DNA of 64,000 bases from Stenotrophomonas humi (GTDB lineage Bacteria; Pseudomonadota; Gammaproteobacteria; Xanthomonadales; Xanthomonadaceae). Position 1 is the stretch's first letter, and every line of letters starts with the position of its first letter. The stretch lies in the NCBI RefSeq assembly GCF_001431415.1, contig NZ_LDJI01000025.1, positions 1 to 64,000 of the forward strand, given 5' to 3'. Shown one piece after another: positions 1-7,460 of this stretch. Made by a program: the position numbers and the translations under genes. The notes under the pieces were generated by a model that was not told the DNA's origin, searched no databases, and saw nothing but the letters and a program-made list of their open reading frames with translations.

Positions 1-73
1 AACCGTGATCAATGCCGCGCGACGGACGCGCTTGGGGGGGCCCAGCGGGAACCGTTGGGTTTCCTTCGATCCA

Positions 74-110
74 ATAAAAAGCCCCGCCGACCAGGGGGGG
101 GTCGACGGGG
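74..110 (-). terminator. Intrinsic terminator of the sX13-type RNA
   Basis: An 11-bp GC-rich stem (82-92 with 100-110, one G-U pair) has a C-rich loop and is followed on the minus strand by CTTTTTATT. It ends the small RNA and would also stop read-through from polA. Confidence 0.8.
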
Positions 111-195
111 CCGGGGAGCGGGTATTTGGGGAGGAATCCCCGCTCCGAGATCTGCTCCAGGGGATGGGAGAGATCCGCGACAGGTATTGCGCCTG
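74..195 (-). ncRNA. sX13: sX13-type small RNA downstream of polA
   Basis: The minus strand here folds into a series of hairpins. The first is a 6-bp stem at 179-197. The second, at 149-175, has stem GATCT/AGATC then CTCC/GGAG and loop CATCCCCT. The third, at 115-146, has stem GGAGCGGG/CCCGCTCC and a 16-nt loop containing CCTCCCC. The last is a strong intrinsic terminator with a C-only apical stretch. Three hairpins with C-rich loops, about 115-120 nt in all, about 150 nt downstream of polA, match what is published for Xanthomonas sX13, an Hfq-independent regulator acting through C-rich loops on G-rich mRNA leaders. The match is to architecture and position; I could not align sequences. A possible -10 (TATAGA, 207-202) puts the 5' end near 195. 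A short reading frame overlaps this locus but lacks coding character. Confidence 0.72.
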
Positions 196-344
196 TCGGG
201 GTCTATAACACCACCCCCAACATTGATGGTTCGTGAAGAATCCGCTTGCTTTCCCTGAGAATTAAGGAGGGATTCATCCCTGCAAAGCATCACTGGCAAT
301 GAATGCGCAACCACCCCTATTCAGGGTGAAACGGATCACATTCC

Positions 345-3113
345 TCAGTGCGCCTGGTCCCAGTTTTCACCCACGCCTGTATCCACCACCAGTGGAACAC
401 GCAGGGTCGCCGCAGCGGCCATGCGCGATTCCACCTCTCCCCGCAGCGTGTCGATGAAGTCCACATCGGCCTCGAACACCAGTTCATCGTGCACCTGCAG
501 GATCATTTTCGCCTGCTCGGCATGCCCGGCCAGCCAGCCATCCACGCTGACCATGGCACGCTTGATGATGTCCGCCGCCGTGCCCTGCATCGGCGCGTTG
601 ATCGCCGCACGCTCGGCGCCGGCACGCAGGCCCTGGTTGCGCGCGTGAATGTCGTTCAGATACAGGCGGCGACCAAACAGCGTTTCCACATAGCCGTTTT
701 CACGAGCCTGAACACGCATGCGCTCCATGAAATCGCGCACGGCCGGATAGCGGCTGAAATACAGCGCCACATAATCCTGTGCCTGGCCACGGTCGATGCC
801 CAGGTTCTTGGCCAGGCCAAACGCGCTCATGCCGTACATCAGGCCGAAGTTGATCGCCTTGGCGGCGCGCCGTTCGTTCGGCGTCACCTCTTCCAGCGTG
901 CGCCCGAACACTTCCGCCGCAGTGGCGCGGTGCACGTCGGCGCCCTGTTCGAAGGCGCTGATCAGGCCCGGGTCTTCGGACAGATGCGCCATGATCCGCA
1001 GCTCGATCTGCGAGTAGTCGCAGGCCATCAGCCTGCGCCCCGGCGGTGCCACGAACGCCTTGCGGATGCGTCGGCCATCCTCGGTGCGGATCGGGATGTT
1101 CTGCAGGTTGGGATCGGACGAGGACAAACGCCCGGTGGCTGCACCGGACTGGTGGTAGCTGGTGTGCACGCGGCCGGTATCCGGGTTGACCATCTCCGGC
1201 AGCTTGTCGGTGTAGGTGCTGCGCAGCTTGGCAAGACCCCGGTATTCCAGGATCACGCGCGGCAGCTCGTGCTGCTCGGCAATGGCCTCCAACGCTTCCT
1301 CGTTGGTGCTGGGCTGGCCCTTCGGGGTCTTCACCAGTGCCGGCAGGCCGAGCTCATCGAACAGCACCGCCTGCAGCTGCTTGGGCGAATCCAGGTTGAA
1401 GGTATGCCCGGCCATTTCGGTGGCCTTCTGCTGCGCGGCGAGCATGCGCGCGGACAGATCAGCGCTCTGTCGCTTCAACTCGACACTGTCGATGGACACG
1501 CCATTGGCTTCGATGCGTGCCAGCACCTGCACCAGCGGCATTTCAATCTCGCGGTACACCTTCTGCAGCGAGGGTTCGGCCGCCAGCTGCGCGGACAACA
1601 CACGGTGCAGACGCAGGGTGATGTCGGCATCCTCGGCGGCGTAGGCACTGGCCTCGTCGATGCCCACCTGCGAGAACGAAATCTGCTTGGCGCCCTTGCC
1701 GGCCACTTCCTCGAACTTGGTCGTGGTGTAGCCCAGGTAGCGTTGCGCCAGCGAATCCATGTCATGGCGGGTGGCGGTGGAGTTGAGCACGAAGCTCTCA
1801 AGCATGGTGTCGTCGTGATAACCACGCACATCGATGCCATGACGACGCAGCACGTGGATGTCGTACTTGCCGTGTTGGCCGAGTTTCTTCTTCCCGGCGT
1901 TTTCCAGCAGTGGCTTCAATGCGTCCAGCACCTGCGTCATTGGCAGCTGCGCCGGTGCGCCCGGATAGTTGTGGCCCACCGGGATGTAGGCACCCTTGCC
2001 CGGCTCGACCGACAGGCTCACACCCACCAGGTTGGCGCGCATGGCGTCCAGCGCATCGGTCTCGGTGTCGAAGGCGAATTCGTCGGCGTCGTGCAGGCGT
2101 TTTACCCAGGCCTGCAGTTGTTCGTCGGTGAGCACGGTTTCGTACTCACCCTTGGCCGCCAGGACTGGGTCGGCCTCGATGGCCGGCGCGCTGTCGGCGG
2201 CTTTGGCATAGCCGGCGGCGGTGCCGCGCAGGCTGATCTTGCTGTCGTCCACTGATGCCGGTGCTGTACCGCCACCCAGCTCACGCAGCGCCTGGGTGAA
2301 GCCGTAGCGGGCGTACAGGCCGCGCAGGGCATCGGCGTCCTGCTCACGCAGCTGCAGGTCACGCGGGCCCTGGTCCAACGCCAGATCGGTGCGGATGGTG
2401 ACCAGCTCGCGGTTGAGCGGCAGGCGCGGCAGGGCAGCGCGCAGGTTCTCGCCGATCTTGCCCTTCATGGTCGGGGCGGCGGCGATGACGCCGTCCAGAT
2501 CGTTGTACTCAGCCAGCCACTTGGCAGCGGTCTTTGGGCCGCATTTGTCCACGCCGGGCACGTTGTCCACGGTGTCGCCCATCAGCGCCAGGTAATCGAC
2601 GATCTGGTCGGCGCGCACGCCGAACTTGTCCATCACCGCGGCATCGGAGTCGGTGCGGCTGCCGGTCATCGTATTGACCAGGACCACACCGGGGCGCACC
2701 AGCTGCGCGAAATCCTTGTCGCCGGTGGAGATGGTCACTTCCAGTCCATCGGCAGCGGCGGCCAGCGCCAGCGTACCGATCACGTCATCGGCTTCCACGC
2801 CGTCCACGCGCAGGATGTCGATGCCCAATGCCTGGACGATGTCGCACATCGGCTGCACCTGCGAGCGCAGGTCATCGGGCATCGGTGGGCGGTTGGCCTT
2901 GTACTCGGCGTACAGGTCATCACGGAAGGTCTTGCCCGGCGCATCGACCACGAAGGCAACGTATTCGGGCTTTTCCTTCAGCGTGGCGCGCAGCATGTTG
3001 ACCACGCCAAACAGCGCACCGGTCGGCTCGCCTGCGGCGTTGGTCAGCGGCGGGAGCGCATGGAATGCGCGGTACAGGTAACTGGACCCGTCAATCAGGA
3101 CTAATCTGCTCAT
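345..3113 (-). CDS. polA: DNA polymerase I
   Basis: This is a 922-residue family A DNA polymerase for Okazaki-fragment maturation and repair synthesis, close to the 928 residues of E. coli Pol I. An N-terminal 5'-3' exonuclease domain (about 1-290) starts with LVLIDGSSYLYRAFHAL. The 3'-5' proofreading domain has its DTE triad member near residue 348, so proofreading looks intact. The polymerase domain has motif A (DYSQIELR, near 698), motif B (KAINFGLMYG, near 749) and motif C (HDE, near 875). It is transcribed alone on the minus strand, with an sX13-type RNA downstream. The small lipoprotein gene upstream diverges from it. No truncation or missing catalytic residue was seen. Confidence 0.98.
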   Translation of the reverse strand: MSRLVLIDGSSYLYRAFHALPPLTNAAGEPTGALFGVVNMLRATLKEKPEYVAFVVDAPGKTFRDDLYAEYKANRPPMPDDLRSQVQPMCDIVQALGIDILRVDGVEADDVIGTLALAAAADGLEVTISTGDKDFAQLVRPGVVLVNTMTGSRTDSDAAVMDKFGVRADQIVDYLALMGDTVDNVPGVDKCGPKTAAKWLAEYNDLDGVIAAAPTMKGKIGENLRAALPRLPLNRELVTIRTDLALDQGPRDLQLREQDADALRGLYARYGFTQALRELGGGTAPASVDDSKISLRGTAAGYAKAADSAPAIEADPVLAAKGEYETVLTDEQLQAWVKRLHDADEFAFDTETDALDAMRANLVGVSLSVEPGKGAYIPVGHNYPGAPAQLPMTQVLDALKPLLENAGKKKLGQHGKYDIHVLRRHGIDVRGYHDDTMLESFVLNSTATRHDMDSLAQRYLGYTTTKFEEVAGKGAKQISFSQVGIDEASAYAAEDADITLRLHRVLSAQLAAEPSLQKVYREIEMPLVQVLARIEANGVSIDSVELKRQSADLSARMLAAQQKATEMAGHTFNLDSPKQLQAVLFDELGLPALVKTPKGQPSTNEEALEAIAEQHELPRVILEYRGLAKLRSTYTDKLPEMVNPDTGRVHTSYHQSGAATGRLSSSDPNLQNIPIRTEDGRRIRKAFVAPPGRRLMACDYSQIELRIMAHLSEDPGLISAFEQGADVHRATAAEVFGRTLEEVTPNERRAAKAINFGLMYGMSAFGLAKNLGIDRGQAQDYVALYFSRYPAVRDFMERMRVQARENGYVETLFGRRLYLNDIHARNQGLRAGAERAAINAPMQGTAADIIKRAMVSVDGWLAGHAEQAKMILQVHDELVFEADVDFIDTLRGEVESRMAAAATLRVPLVVDTGVGENWDQAH

Positions 3114-3191
3114 GTGCCGATTCTACGCGGCGGGCCGCCGGCCTACCTGCACAGGCATAATCAAACCCACGTCGATACAAGGAAACCCACC

Positions 3192-3473
3192 ATGAAGCAG
3201 TTGCTGCTTATTCCCTTGCTGGCCCTGGCCGGCTGCGCCACCACCGGTGACGGTGCGGCGCCAGTTGACGTCAGGGGTGCCGATGTCACCCGCAAGGCAA
3301 TGGACAACGGCGACACCATCGAGGAATTCCGTGTCGGCGGCCAGCTGCGCATGGTCAAGGTGACCCCGGCCCGTGGCGCACCGTTCTACATGTATGACCG
3401 CGATGGTGACGGCCGCATGGACAGCGACAACGACGGCACCAAGCCGGTCTATTGGAAGCTCTACAGCTGGTGA
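3192..3473 (+). CDS. Small lipoprotein, DUF2782-like
   Basis: A 93-residue secreted protein. The start at 3192 is chosen because AAGGAAACCCACC precedes it and the product then opens with a lipoprotein signal, MKQLLLIPLLALAGC, with lipobox LAGC (Cys at 15). The mature part is rich in Asp and Gly (YDRDGDGRMDSDNDG) and ends PVYWKLYSW. This resembles the DUF2782 family, commonly found divergent from polA in Xanthomonadaceae. The function is unknown. The acidic DxDxDG-like stretch could bind a divalent cation, but that is a guess. The family assignment is from recall of its pattern, not a search. Confidence 0.8.
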   Translation: MKQLLLIPLLALAGCATTGDGAAPVDVRGADVTRKAMDNGDTIEEFRVGGQLRMVKVTPARGAPFYMYDRDGDGRMDSDNDGTKPVYWKLYSW

Positions 3474-3475
3474 TG

Positions 3476-3922
3476 CCTGGCAATCGCCGCTGACGCTTCA
3501 CGCCCCTCTCTTGCGCCGAAGGCGGAGGGGAGGGTTGGAAAGGGCTGCGCCAAGCCAAGCAGCGCTGAAGAAGCCGGTTTGCCCCTTCTCCCGTTTACGG
3601 AGTGAAGGCATGCGGCCTGCAAGCCACTGGCTCGCGCATGGCTGAACGCCCAACGCGCTGCGTTGGGCCGGGGCGCGAATCGAGGTACCCCGAAGGGGCC
3701 GATGAGGGGGAGCTTCTCGCCCTCAAGCAACATTTCCGCACGTCGAGAAGAGGTATCGCGGCCTCATCCAAGCCGCTTCGCTGCAATCCTCACCCCAATC
3801 CCCGCTGCGCGTCCCGGCCCTTGCGCCAGCGCAAGGCCGTTCGTGGGGCAGCGAACCAAGGGTTCGCAAGCACTGCCCCCCTCACCCCGCAGGGAGAGAG
3901 GGGCTCAAGCACCGCTCCGCCC
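3476..3922. repeat. Gene-free stretch with intergenic repeat elements
   Basis: About 450 bases lie between the lipoprotein and the stress-protein gene with no credible gene. The stretch contains palindrome-like pieces: CCCCTCTC...GGAGGGGAGGG at 3503-3534, and CCCCTCACCCCGCAGGGAG near 3880-3902. An 85-bp segment (3581-3665) recurs inverted at 29502-29578. Long open frames across it are low-complexity products of high GC. Confidence 0.6.
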
Positions 3923-4372
3923 TCAGCGGATCACCAGCACCGGCACCACGCTGCGGGCCAGCACTTCGGCGGTCTGGCTGCCCAGCAGCACCCGGGTCAC
4001 GCCACGGCGACCGTGCGAGGTCATGACCACCAGGTCGCTGCCACAGGCCGTGGCGGTATCGATGATGCCGTCAGCGGCATAGCGGTCCAGCACGTGATGC
4101 GTCAGCACCTGGTCCACGCCCGCGGCACGCGCGGCCTCGGCGGCCGGCTGCAGGATCTTCTGGGCAGCCGCCTCGCGATCCTTCTGGTACTCCGGGCTGG
4201 CTTCATAGCCGGCACTCCAGCCCATGGCGTCATACATGCCTACCGCCCACGGCTCGGACACTGTGACGATATCGGCATGCGCGCCCAGCTGGGCGGCCAG
4301 CTCCAGGCCCTTCTGCAGGCCCTTGGCCGAGAGTTCGGAACCGTCGGTGGCAATCAGAATGCGCTTGTACAT
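3923..4372 (-). CDS. Universal stress protein (UspA family)
   Basis: A 149-residue single-domain Usp protein. It opens MYKRILIATDGSELSAKGL, the usual first beta-strand and nucleotide-contact loop. Near the C-terminus it has the ATP-binding pattern GSDLVVMTSHGRRGVTRVLLGSQTAEVL, matching G-2x-G-9x-G(S/T). It is therefore probably an ATP-binding Usp of the UspFG type, a cytoplasmic stress-survival protein. The start at 4372 has AGGAGA seven bases upstream. An in-frame upstream extension to 4447 lacks a ribosome site and homology. It lies just downstream of rtcA on the same strand with a 91-bp gap, so it could be read with the RNA-repair operon, but no functional link is established. Confidence 0.93.
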   Translation of the reverse strand: MYKRILIATDGSELSAKGLQKGLELAAQLGAHADIVTVSEPWAVGMYDAMGWSAGYEASPEYQKDREAAAQKILQPAAEAARAAGVDQVLTHHVLDRYAADGIIDTATACGSDLVVMTSHGRRGVTRVLLGSQTAEVLARSVVPVLVIR

Positions 4373-4463
4373 GGCAGTTCTCCTGGCGATGTGGTGACAG
4401 TAACCATTGCACACTCGATGTTGCCGCCGCGCATTGAGGCAAATCAAGCCGCCGGAATCATGC

Positions 4464-5480
4464 TCAATGGCTCACCCGAACCCGCCAGCAACCGTCGGTC
4501 TGTTGCCACTCGAACTCCACCGGCAGGAACTTTTCGATCAACCGCGCATTGCTACGGAGGTGGTCGCTGATCTGCTGGGTGGTGAAACTGCCCTCCCCGG
4601 CCAGCGCCATCGGTAGCAGCAGCTGGTCGGACAGGTGTTCGCCCACACAGGCTTGGCCTTGCAGATATCGCAATACCGTCTCGGATAACCGCGTGGCCAC
4701 CAACTCAGCGGCCAGACCTCGTTCGCCGTGACTGTCGAACATCTCCACATGCTCAGCGTGGCGCACAATGACCGAGGCGACATTCCCCGGCCCCAATGCC
4801 GGGCGCACCACGCGTACATGCCTTGGATGCGTGTCGACCCCGAGCCGGTTGCCCAGCAGATCGAGTTCACGTTGCCCAACGGCGGCGGGCAATCCCGAGA
4901 CCAGCACCGACGCACCCACTGCCTCAAGCGTGCCACGCTGCACGTGATCATAAGGCCGCACACCTGGGCACGGCTGCACTTCCAGCTCCAGCATGCCGCC
5001 GCCCGCCGGGTGAAAGCCGTACTGCTGCAGCTGCAACTCCGCTCGCACCCCCATGCGGGCCAGGGCCGGCAGATAGCAGGCCCTGATGAAATCAGCACTC
5101 GGTGCCAGCGGATTGTGCGTGCCGCCCTCCAACCGCACCCGGGAGGGGGCGTTGGCCTGCCACAATGCCGGCAGCAGGGTCTGCAGCACCAACGTCGCCG
5201 ACCCTGCACTGCCGATGGCGAAGTGATAGTCACCTGCCTGTATCGCGGCCGGCATGAAACGCAGTTTCGTTGCGCCCAACGTCGCCCCCTCAACCCGCGC
5301 ACTACCGATCTGCGCGGCGGCATTGACGGCCGTCAGATGCTGCCGCATCAGTCCCGGACGCGAACGCGCGGCACGGATGTCACTCATGCAGAAGCCGATA
5401 CCGGTGCACAGACTCAAGGTAAGTGCGGACCGCAGCAACTGTCCTCCGCCATGTGCTCCGCCAATTTCGATCATATCCAT
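4464..5480 (-). CDS. rtcA: RNA 3'-terminal phosphate cyclase RtcA
   Basis: This 338-residue enzyme converts RNA 3'-phosphate ends to 2',3'-cyclic phosphate through RNA-adenylate. It opens with IEIGGAHGGGQLLRSALTLS, the family signature, and carries the glycine-rich FHPAGGGMLELEV segment near residue 155. The adenylated histidine is expected in GEHLSDQLLLP at His282 (His309 in E. coli). The start at 5480 is preferred because AAGGAAGGC precedes it and it matches the family N-terminus; 16 in-frame codons lie upstream. It lies 59 bp after rtcB, in the usual rtcBA order of RtcR-controlled repair operons, and is the last core gene of the operon. Confidence 0.96.
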   Translation of the reverse strand: MDMIEIGGAHGGGQLLRSALTLSLCTGIGFCMSDIRAARSRPGLMRQHLTAVNAAAQIGSARVEGATLGATKLRFMPAAIQAGDYHFAIGSAGSATLVLQTLLPALWQANAPSRVRLEGGTHNPLAPSADFIRACYLPALARMGVRAELQLQQYGFHPAGGGMLELEVQPCPGVRPYDHVQRGTLEAVGASVLVSGLPAAVGQRELDLLGNRLGVDTHPRHVRVVRPALGPGNVASVIVRHAEHVEMFDSHGERGLAAELVATRLSETVLRYLQGQACVGEHLSDQLLLPMALAGEGSFTTQQISDHLRSNARLIEKFLPVEFEWQQTDGCWRVRVSH

Positions 5481-5539
5481 GGTCTTGCCTTCCTTCGGCA
5501 CCCCAGCCTTTGATGCTGGGGCGCTCATGTCATGTCATC

Positions 5540-6766
5540 TCATCCCTTCACGCATACCACCTGACGCAGGGTGTGCATGATCTCCACCAGGTCACGCTGC
5601 GCTTCCATCACCGCCTCGATTGACTTGTAGGCGGCTGGTGACTCATCCACCACCTCGGCGTCCTTGCGGCATTCCACATGTGCGGTGGCCTTGATGTGGT
5701 CGTCCACACTGATCAGCTTGCGCGCCTTGGTGCGGCTCATCACGCGGCCAGCACCGTGGCTGCAGCTGTGGAAGCTGTCCGCGTTGCCCAGCCCACGCAC
5801 GATGAAGCTCTTGGCGCCCATGCTGCCCGGGATGATGCCCATCTCACCCTTGCGCGCACTCACCGCACCCTTACGGGTCACCAATACATCCTTTCCGAAG
5901 TGGTGCTCGCGGTTGACATAGTTGTGGTGGCAGTTGACTGCCTCGGCCTGCGCCTCGAACGGCTTGCTGATCACCGTACGCGCGGCCGCAACCACATTGC
6001 GCATCATCACCTCGCGGTTGATGCGGGCGAAACGCTGTGCCCAGTCCACTGCGAACACGTAGTCGCCGTAATGCACGCTGCCTTCCGGCAGGTACGCCAG
6101 GTCCTGGTCCGGCAGATTGATCATCCAGCGACGCATCTCCTGCTTGGCCAGTTCGATGAAGTAGGTGCCGATGGCATTGCCGACGCCACGCGAGCCGGAG
6201 TGCAGCATGAACCACACGCGCTGCTCTTCATCCAGGCACACCTCGACGAAGTGATTGCCGGTGCCCAGCGTTCCCAGGTGTTTGAGGTTGTTGGTGTTCT
6301 TCAGCTTGGGGTGGCGCTCACAGATCAAGGCGAAGTCGGCAGCAAGCTGCGACCAGCCCTCGACCGCCAGCTCCGGCGCGGTGTCCCAGCTGCCCTTGTC
6401 ACGGCCGCCACGGGTCACGCTGCGGCCATGTGGCACTGCGCGTTCGATCGCGCTGCGCAGCGCCGATAGATTGTCGGGCAGGTCGCTGGCGGTCAGCGTG
6501 GTGCGGGTAGCGATCATGCCGCAGCCGATATCCACGCCGACCGCCGCCGGGATGATGGCGCCGATGGTCGGGACCACCGAGCCCACGGTTGCGCCCTTGC
6601 CCAGATGGACGTCGGGCATCACCGCTACCCATTGATGGATGAAGGGCAGGCGCGCGATGTTCTTCAGCTGCTCGCGGGCCTCGTCTTCCAAGGGCACGCC
6701 GCGCGTCCACAGCTTGATCGGTGCCGCACCCGGCTCCTGGATCACGTTGTAATTGGTGTCGTTCAT
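5540..6766 (-). CDS. rtcB: tRNA-splicing/RNA-repair ligase RtcB
   Basis: A 408-residue GTP- and Mn2+-dependent RNA ligase, exactly the length of E. coli RtcB. It joins 2',3'-cyclic phosphate or 3'-phosphate ends to 5'-OH ends. Metal-site and catalytic landmarks are present: VDIGCGM (Cys82), LGTGNHFVEV (near 168-176), HSGSRGVG (near 189) and the guanylated His337 in HSCSHGAGRVMSR. The start at 6766 gives the family N-terminus and follows CAGGAA. Upstream open frame runs into the structured RNA and is not coding. It sits 33 bp downstream of the last tRNA-like RNA and upstream of rtcA, so ligase and candidate RNA partners share a transcript. Confidence 0.97.
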   Translation of the reverse strand: MNDTNYNVIQEPGAAPIKLWTRGVPLEDEAREQLKNIARLPFIHQWVAVMPDVHLGKGATVGSVVPTIGAIIPAAVGVDIGCGMIATRTTLTASDLPDNLSALRSAIERAVPHGRSVTRGGRDKGSWDTAPELAVEGWSQLAADFALICERHPKLKNTNNLKHLGTLGTGNHFVEVCLDEEQRVWFMLHSGSRGVGNAIGTYFIELAKQEMRRWMINLPDQDLAYLPEGSVHYGDYVFAVDWAQRFARINREVMMRNVVAAARTVISKPFEAQAEAVNCHHNYVNREHHFGKDVLVTRKGAVSARKGEMGIIPGSMGAKSFIVRGLGNADSFHSCSHGAGRVMSRTKARKLISVDDHIKATAHVECRKDAEVVDESPAAYKSIEAVMEAQRDLVEIMHTLRQVVCVKG

Positions 6767-6799
6767 TGATGGCGTTCCTGTCATCTTCAAATCAAAGGT

Positions 6800-6915
6800 G
6801 CGGTGACAAACGGTGGTGGAACTGCCCGCAACGCCGGACATCTGTCTGGTATTGCGGCCGGGAGTCGAACCCGACCCCGCAGGGCTGCCTCTGTAATTCC
6901 ACCTGCATTCACCGC
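6800..6915 (-). ncRNA. tRNA-like/Y RNA-like element 4 (T-arm, no D-arm)
   Basis: This is the last of four structured units between rsr and rtcB, 116 nt on the minus strand. The ends pair as GCGGTGA (6915-6909) with TCACCGC (6806-6800). An internal loop follows, then GGTGGAAT (6903-6896) with GTTCCACC (6822-6815). Inside is a T-arm with loop GGGTTCGACTCCC. Next comes an acceptor-like stem, CCGCAA with TTGCGG, which continues into a small hairpin (GAC-agat-GTC) instead of free ends. GGAATTACAG echoes GGAACTACAG of units 2 and 3. No TAGCTCAG D-arm is present, so this is a diverged member. The fold is hand-built. Confidence 0.6.
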
Positions 6916-6935
6916 ATGAAACATCTACGAAAGGT

Positions 6936-7076
6936 GCCGGCCTGCACGACGAGGTTTGAAGGAACATCCTGCTCTACCTGACTGAGCTACCGCTGCGTTT
7001 CCGCAGCGGGCGGGATTCGAACCCGCGACCCGGAGCTTAAGAGGCTGTAGTTCCTTCGGCATTCGTGCGTGCCGAC
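6936..7076 (-). ncRNA. Y RNA (YrlA-type), permuted tRNA mimic, unit 3
   Basis: The minus-strand 141 nt fold as an inside-out tRNA. The ends form a long interrupted helix: 7076-7063 with 6949-6936, then GAAGGAAC with GTTCCTTC (7057-7050 / 6965-6958). Inside, the order is permuted: variable-loop-like GGGTC, T-arm GCGGG-TTCGAAT-CCCGC (7026-7010), then a perfect 8-bp acceptor stem CCGCTGCG/CGCAGCGG closed by a GAAA tetraloop (7001-6998), then TA and a D-arm GCTC-AGTCAGGTA-GAGC (6987-6971). An anticodon-stem remnant, GGA/TCC, joins the long helix. Bacterial Y RNAs are known to bind Rsr through such a helix and to mimic tRNA with such a module. The closed acceptor means it cannot be aminoacylated. 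Confidence 0.86.
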
Positions 7077-7119
7077 GTTGAATGAGTCATGCCAAAGCAT
7101 GAAGTAGTACGATCAAGGT

Positions 7120-7291
7120 GCCGGCTTGTACGACAAGAGTGATGGAACGTTTCACCGCCGTGTCACGAGGACAAGACGGCGATCCTGCTCTAACCACTGA
7201 GCTACCGATGCATCGCGGCGTCGGGCGGGATTCGAACCCGCGACCTGGAGCGTGAAAGGCTGTAGTTCCATCGGCATTCGTACAAACCGAC
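7120..7291 (-). ncRNA. Y RNA (YrlA-type), permuted tRNA mimic, unit 2
   Basis: The minus-strand 172 nt have the same inside-out tRNA plan as unit 3. A terminal 14-bp helix (7291-7278 with 7133-7120, two G-U pairs) is followed by GATGGAAC/GTTCCATC (7272-7265 / 7148-7141) and TTTCAC/GTGAAA. The tRNA-like part runs T-arm GCGGG-TTCGAAT-CCCGC (7241-7225), acceptor stem CCGACGC/GCATCGG with one mismatch and a six-base loop CGCGAT, TA, then D-arm GCTC-AGTGGTTA-GAGC (7202-7187). An extra GCCGT/ACGGC hairpin replaces the anticodon loop region. CGAATGCCGA and GGAACTACAGCC are shared with unit 3, so the two are tandem duplicates. Binding to the neighbouring Rsr is expected from known Y RNAs. Confidence 0.86.
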
Positions 7292-7299
7292 ATAGAGGG

Positions 7300-7389
7300 T
7301 GGGAGCAGACGGCAAGGGTTGGACTGACTCTCCGGATTCGAACCGGAGTGAACAACCAATGTAGTCAGGCCGGCATCCGCCTTCTCCCA
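7300..7389 (-). ncRNA. tRNA-like minihelix RNA, unit 1
   Basis: The first structured unit after rsr, 90 nt on the minus strand. The outer helix pairs 7389-7377 with 7312-7300 as two 6-bp blocks separated by one mismatch. The inner stem CTGACT/AGTCAG (7368-7363 / 7329-7324) abuts, without a gap, a T-arm CTCCGG-TTCGAAT-CCGGAG (7348-7330), as the acceptor stem abuts the T-arm in tRNA. The 14-nt connector contains TTGGTTG, which could supply the D-loop GG. There is no D-stem or anticodon arm. It looks like an acceptor/T-arm minihelix on a Y RNA-like base. I do not know a described equivalent. The fold is manual. Confidence 0.65.
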
Positions 7390-7406
7390 TAAAAGAATTC
7401 TCCAGG

Positions 7407-7432
7407 CCCGGCCGGCCCCATTGCCGGCCGGG
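7407..7432 (-). other. Strong hairpin just after the rsr stop codon
   Basis: A perfect 10-bp GC stem (CCCGGCCGGC/GCCGGCCGGG) with a six-base loop lies 28 bases downstream of the rsr stop. Its run of T (TTCTTTT) comes only about 10 bases later, so it is a poor terminator. It may mark an mRNA processing or 3'-protection point separating rsr mRNA from the structured RNAs, or attenuate read-through. Confidence 0.55.
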
Positions 7433-7460
7433 CATCACATCGGCGACATCCGTATCGCCC

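Noticed and set aside
348-2255. A long plus-strand open frame opposite polA, and similar long antisense frames over other genes.
   Set aside because: They mirror the third-position GC of the real genes on the other strand and show no protein family features or ribosome sites.
6841-7350. Ordinary tRNA genes suggested by several GGTTCGAATCC T-arms and TAGCTCAG D-arms.
   Set aside because: The 3' half precedes the 5' half, no anticodon loop is formed, and the acceptor strands are joined by a loop. They are tRNA mimics rather than tRNA genes.
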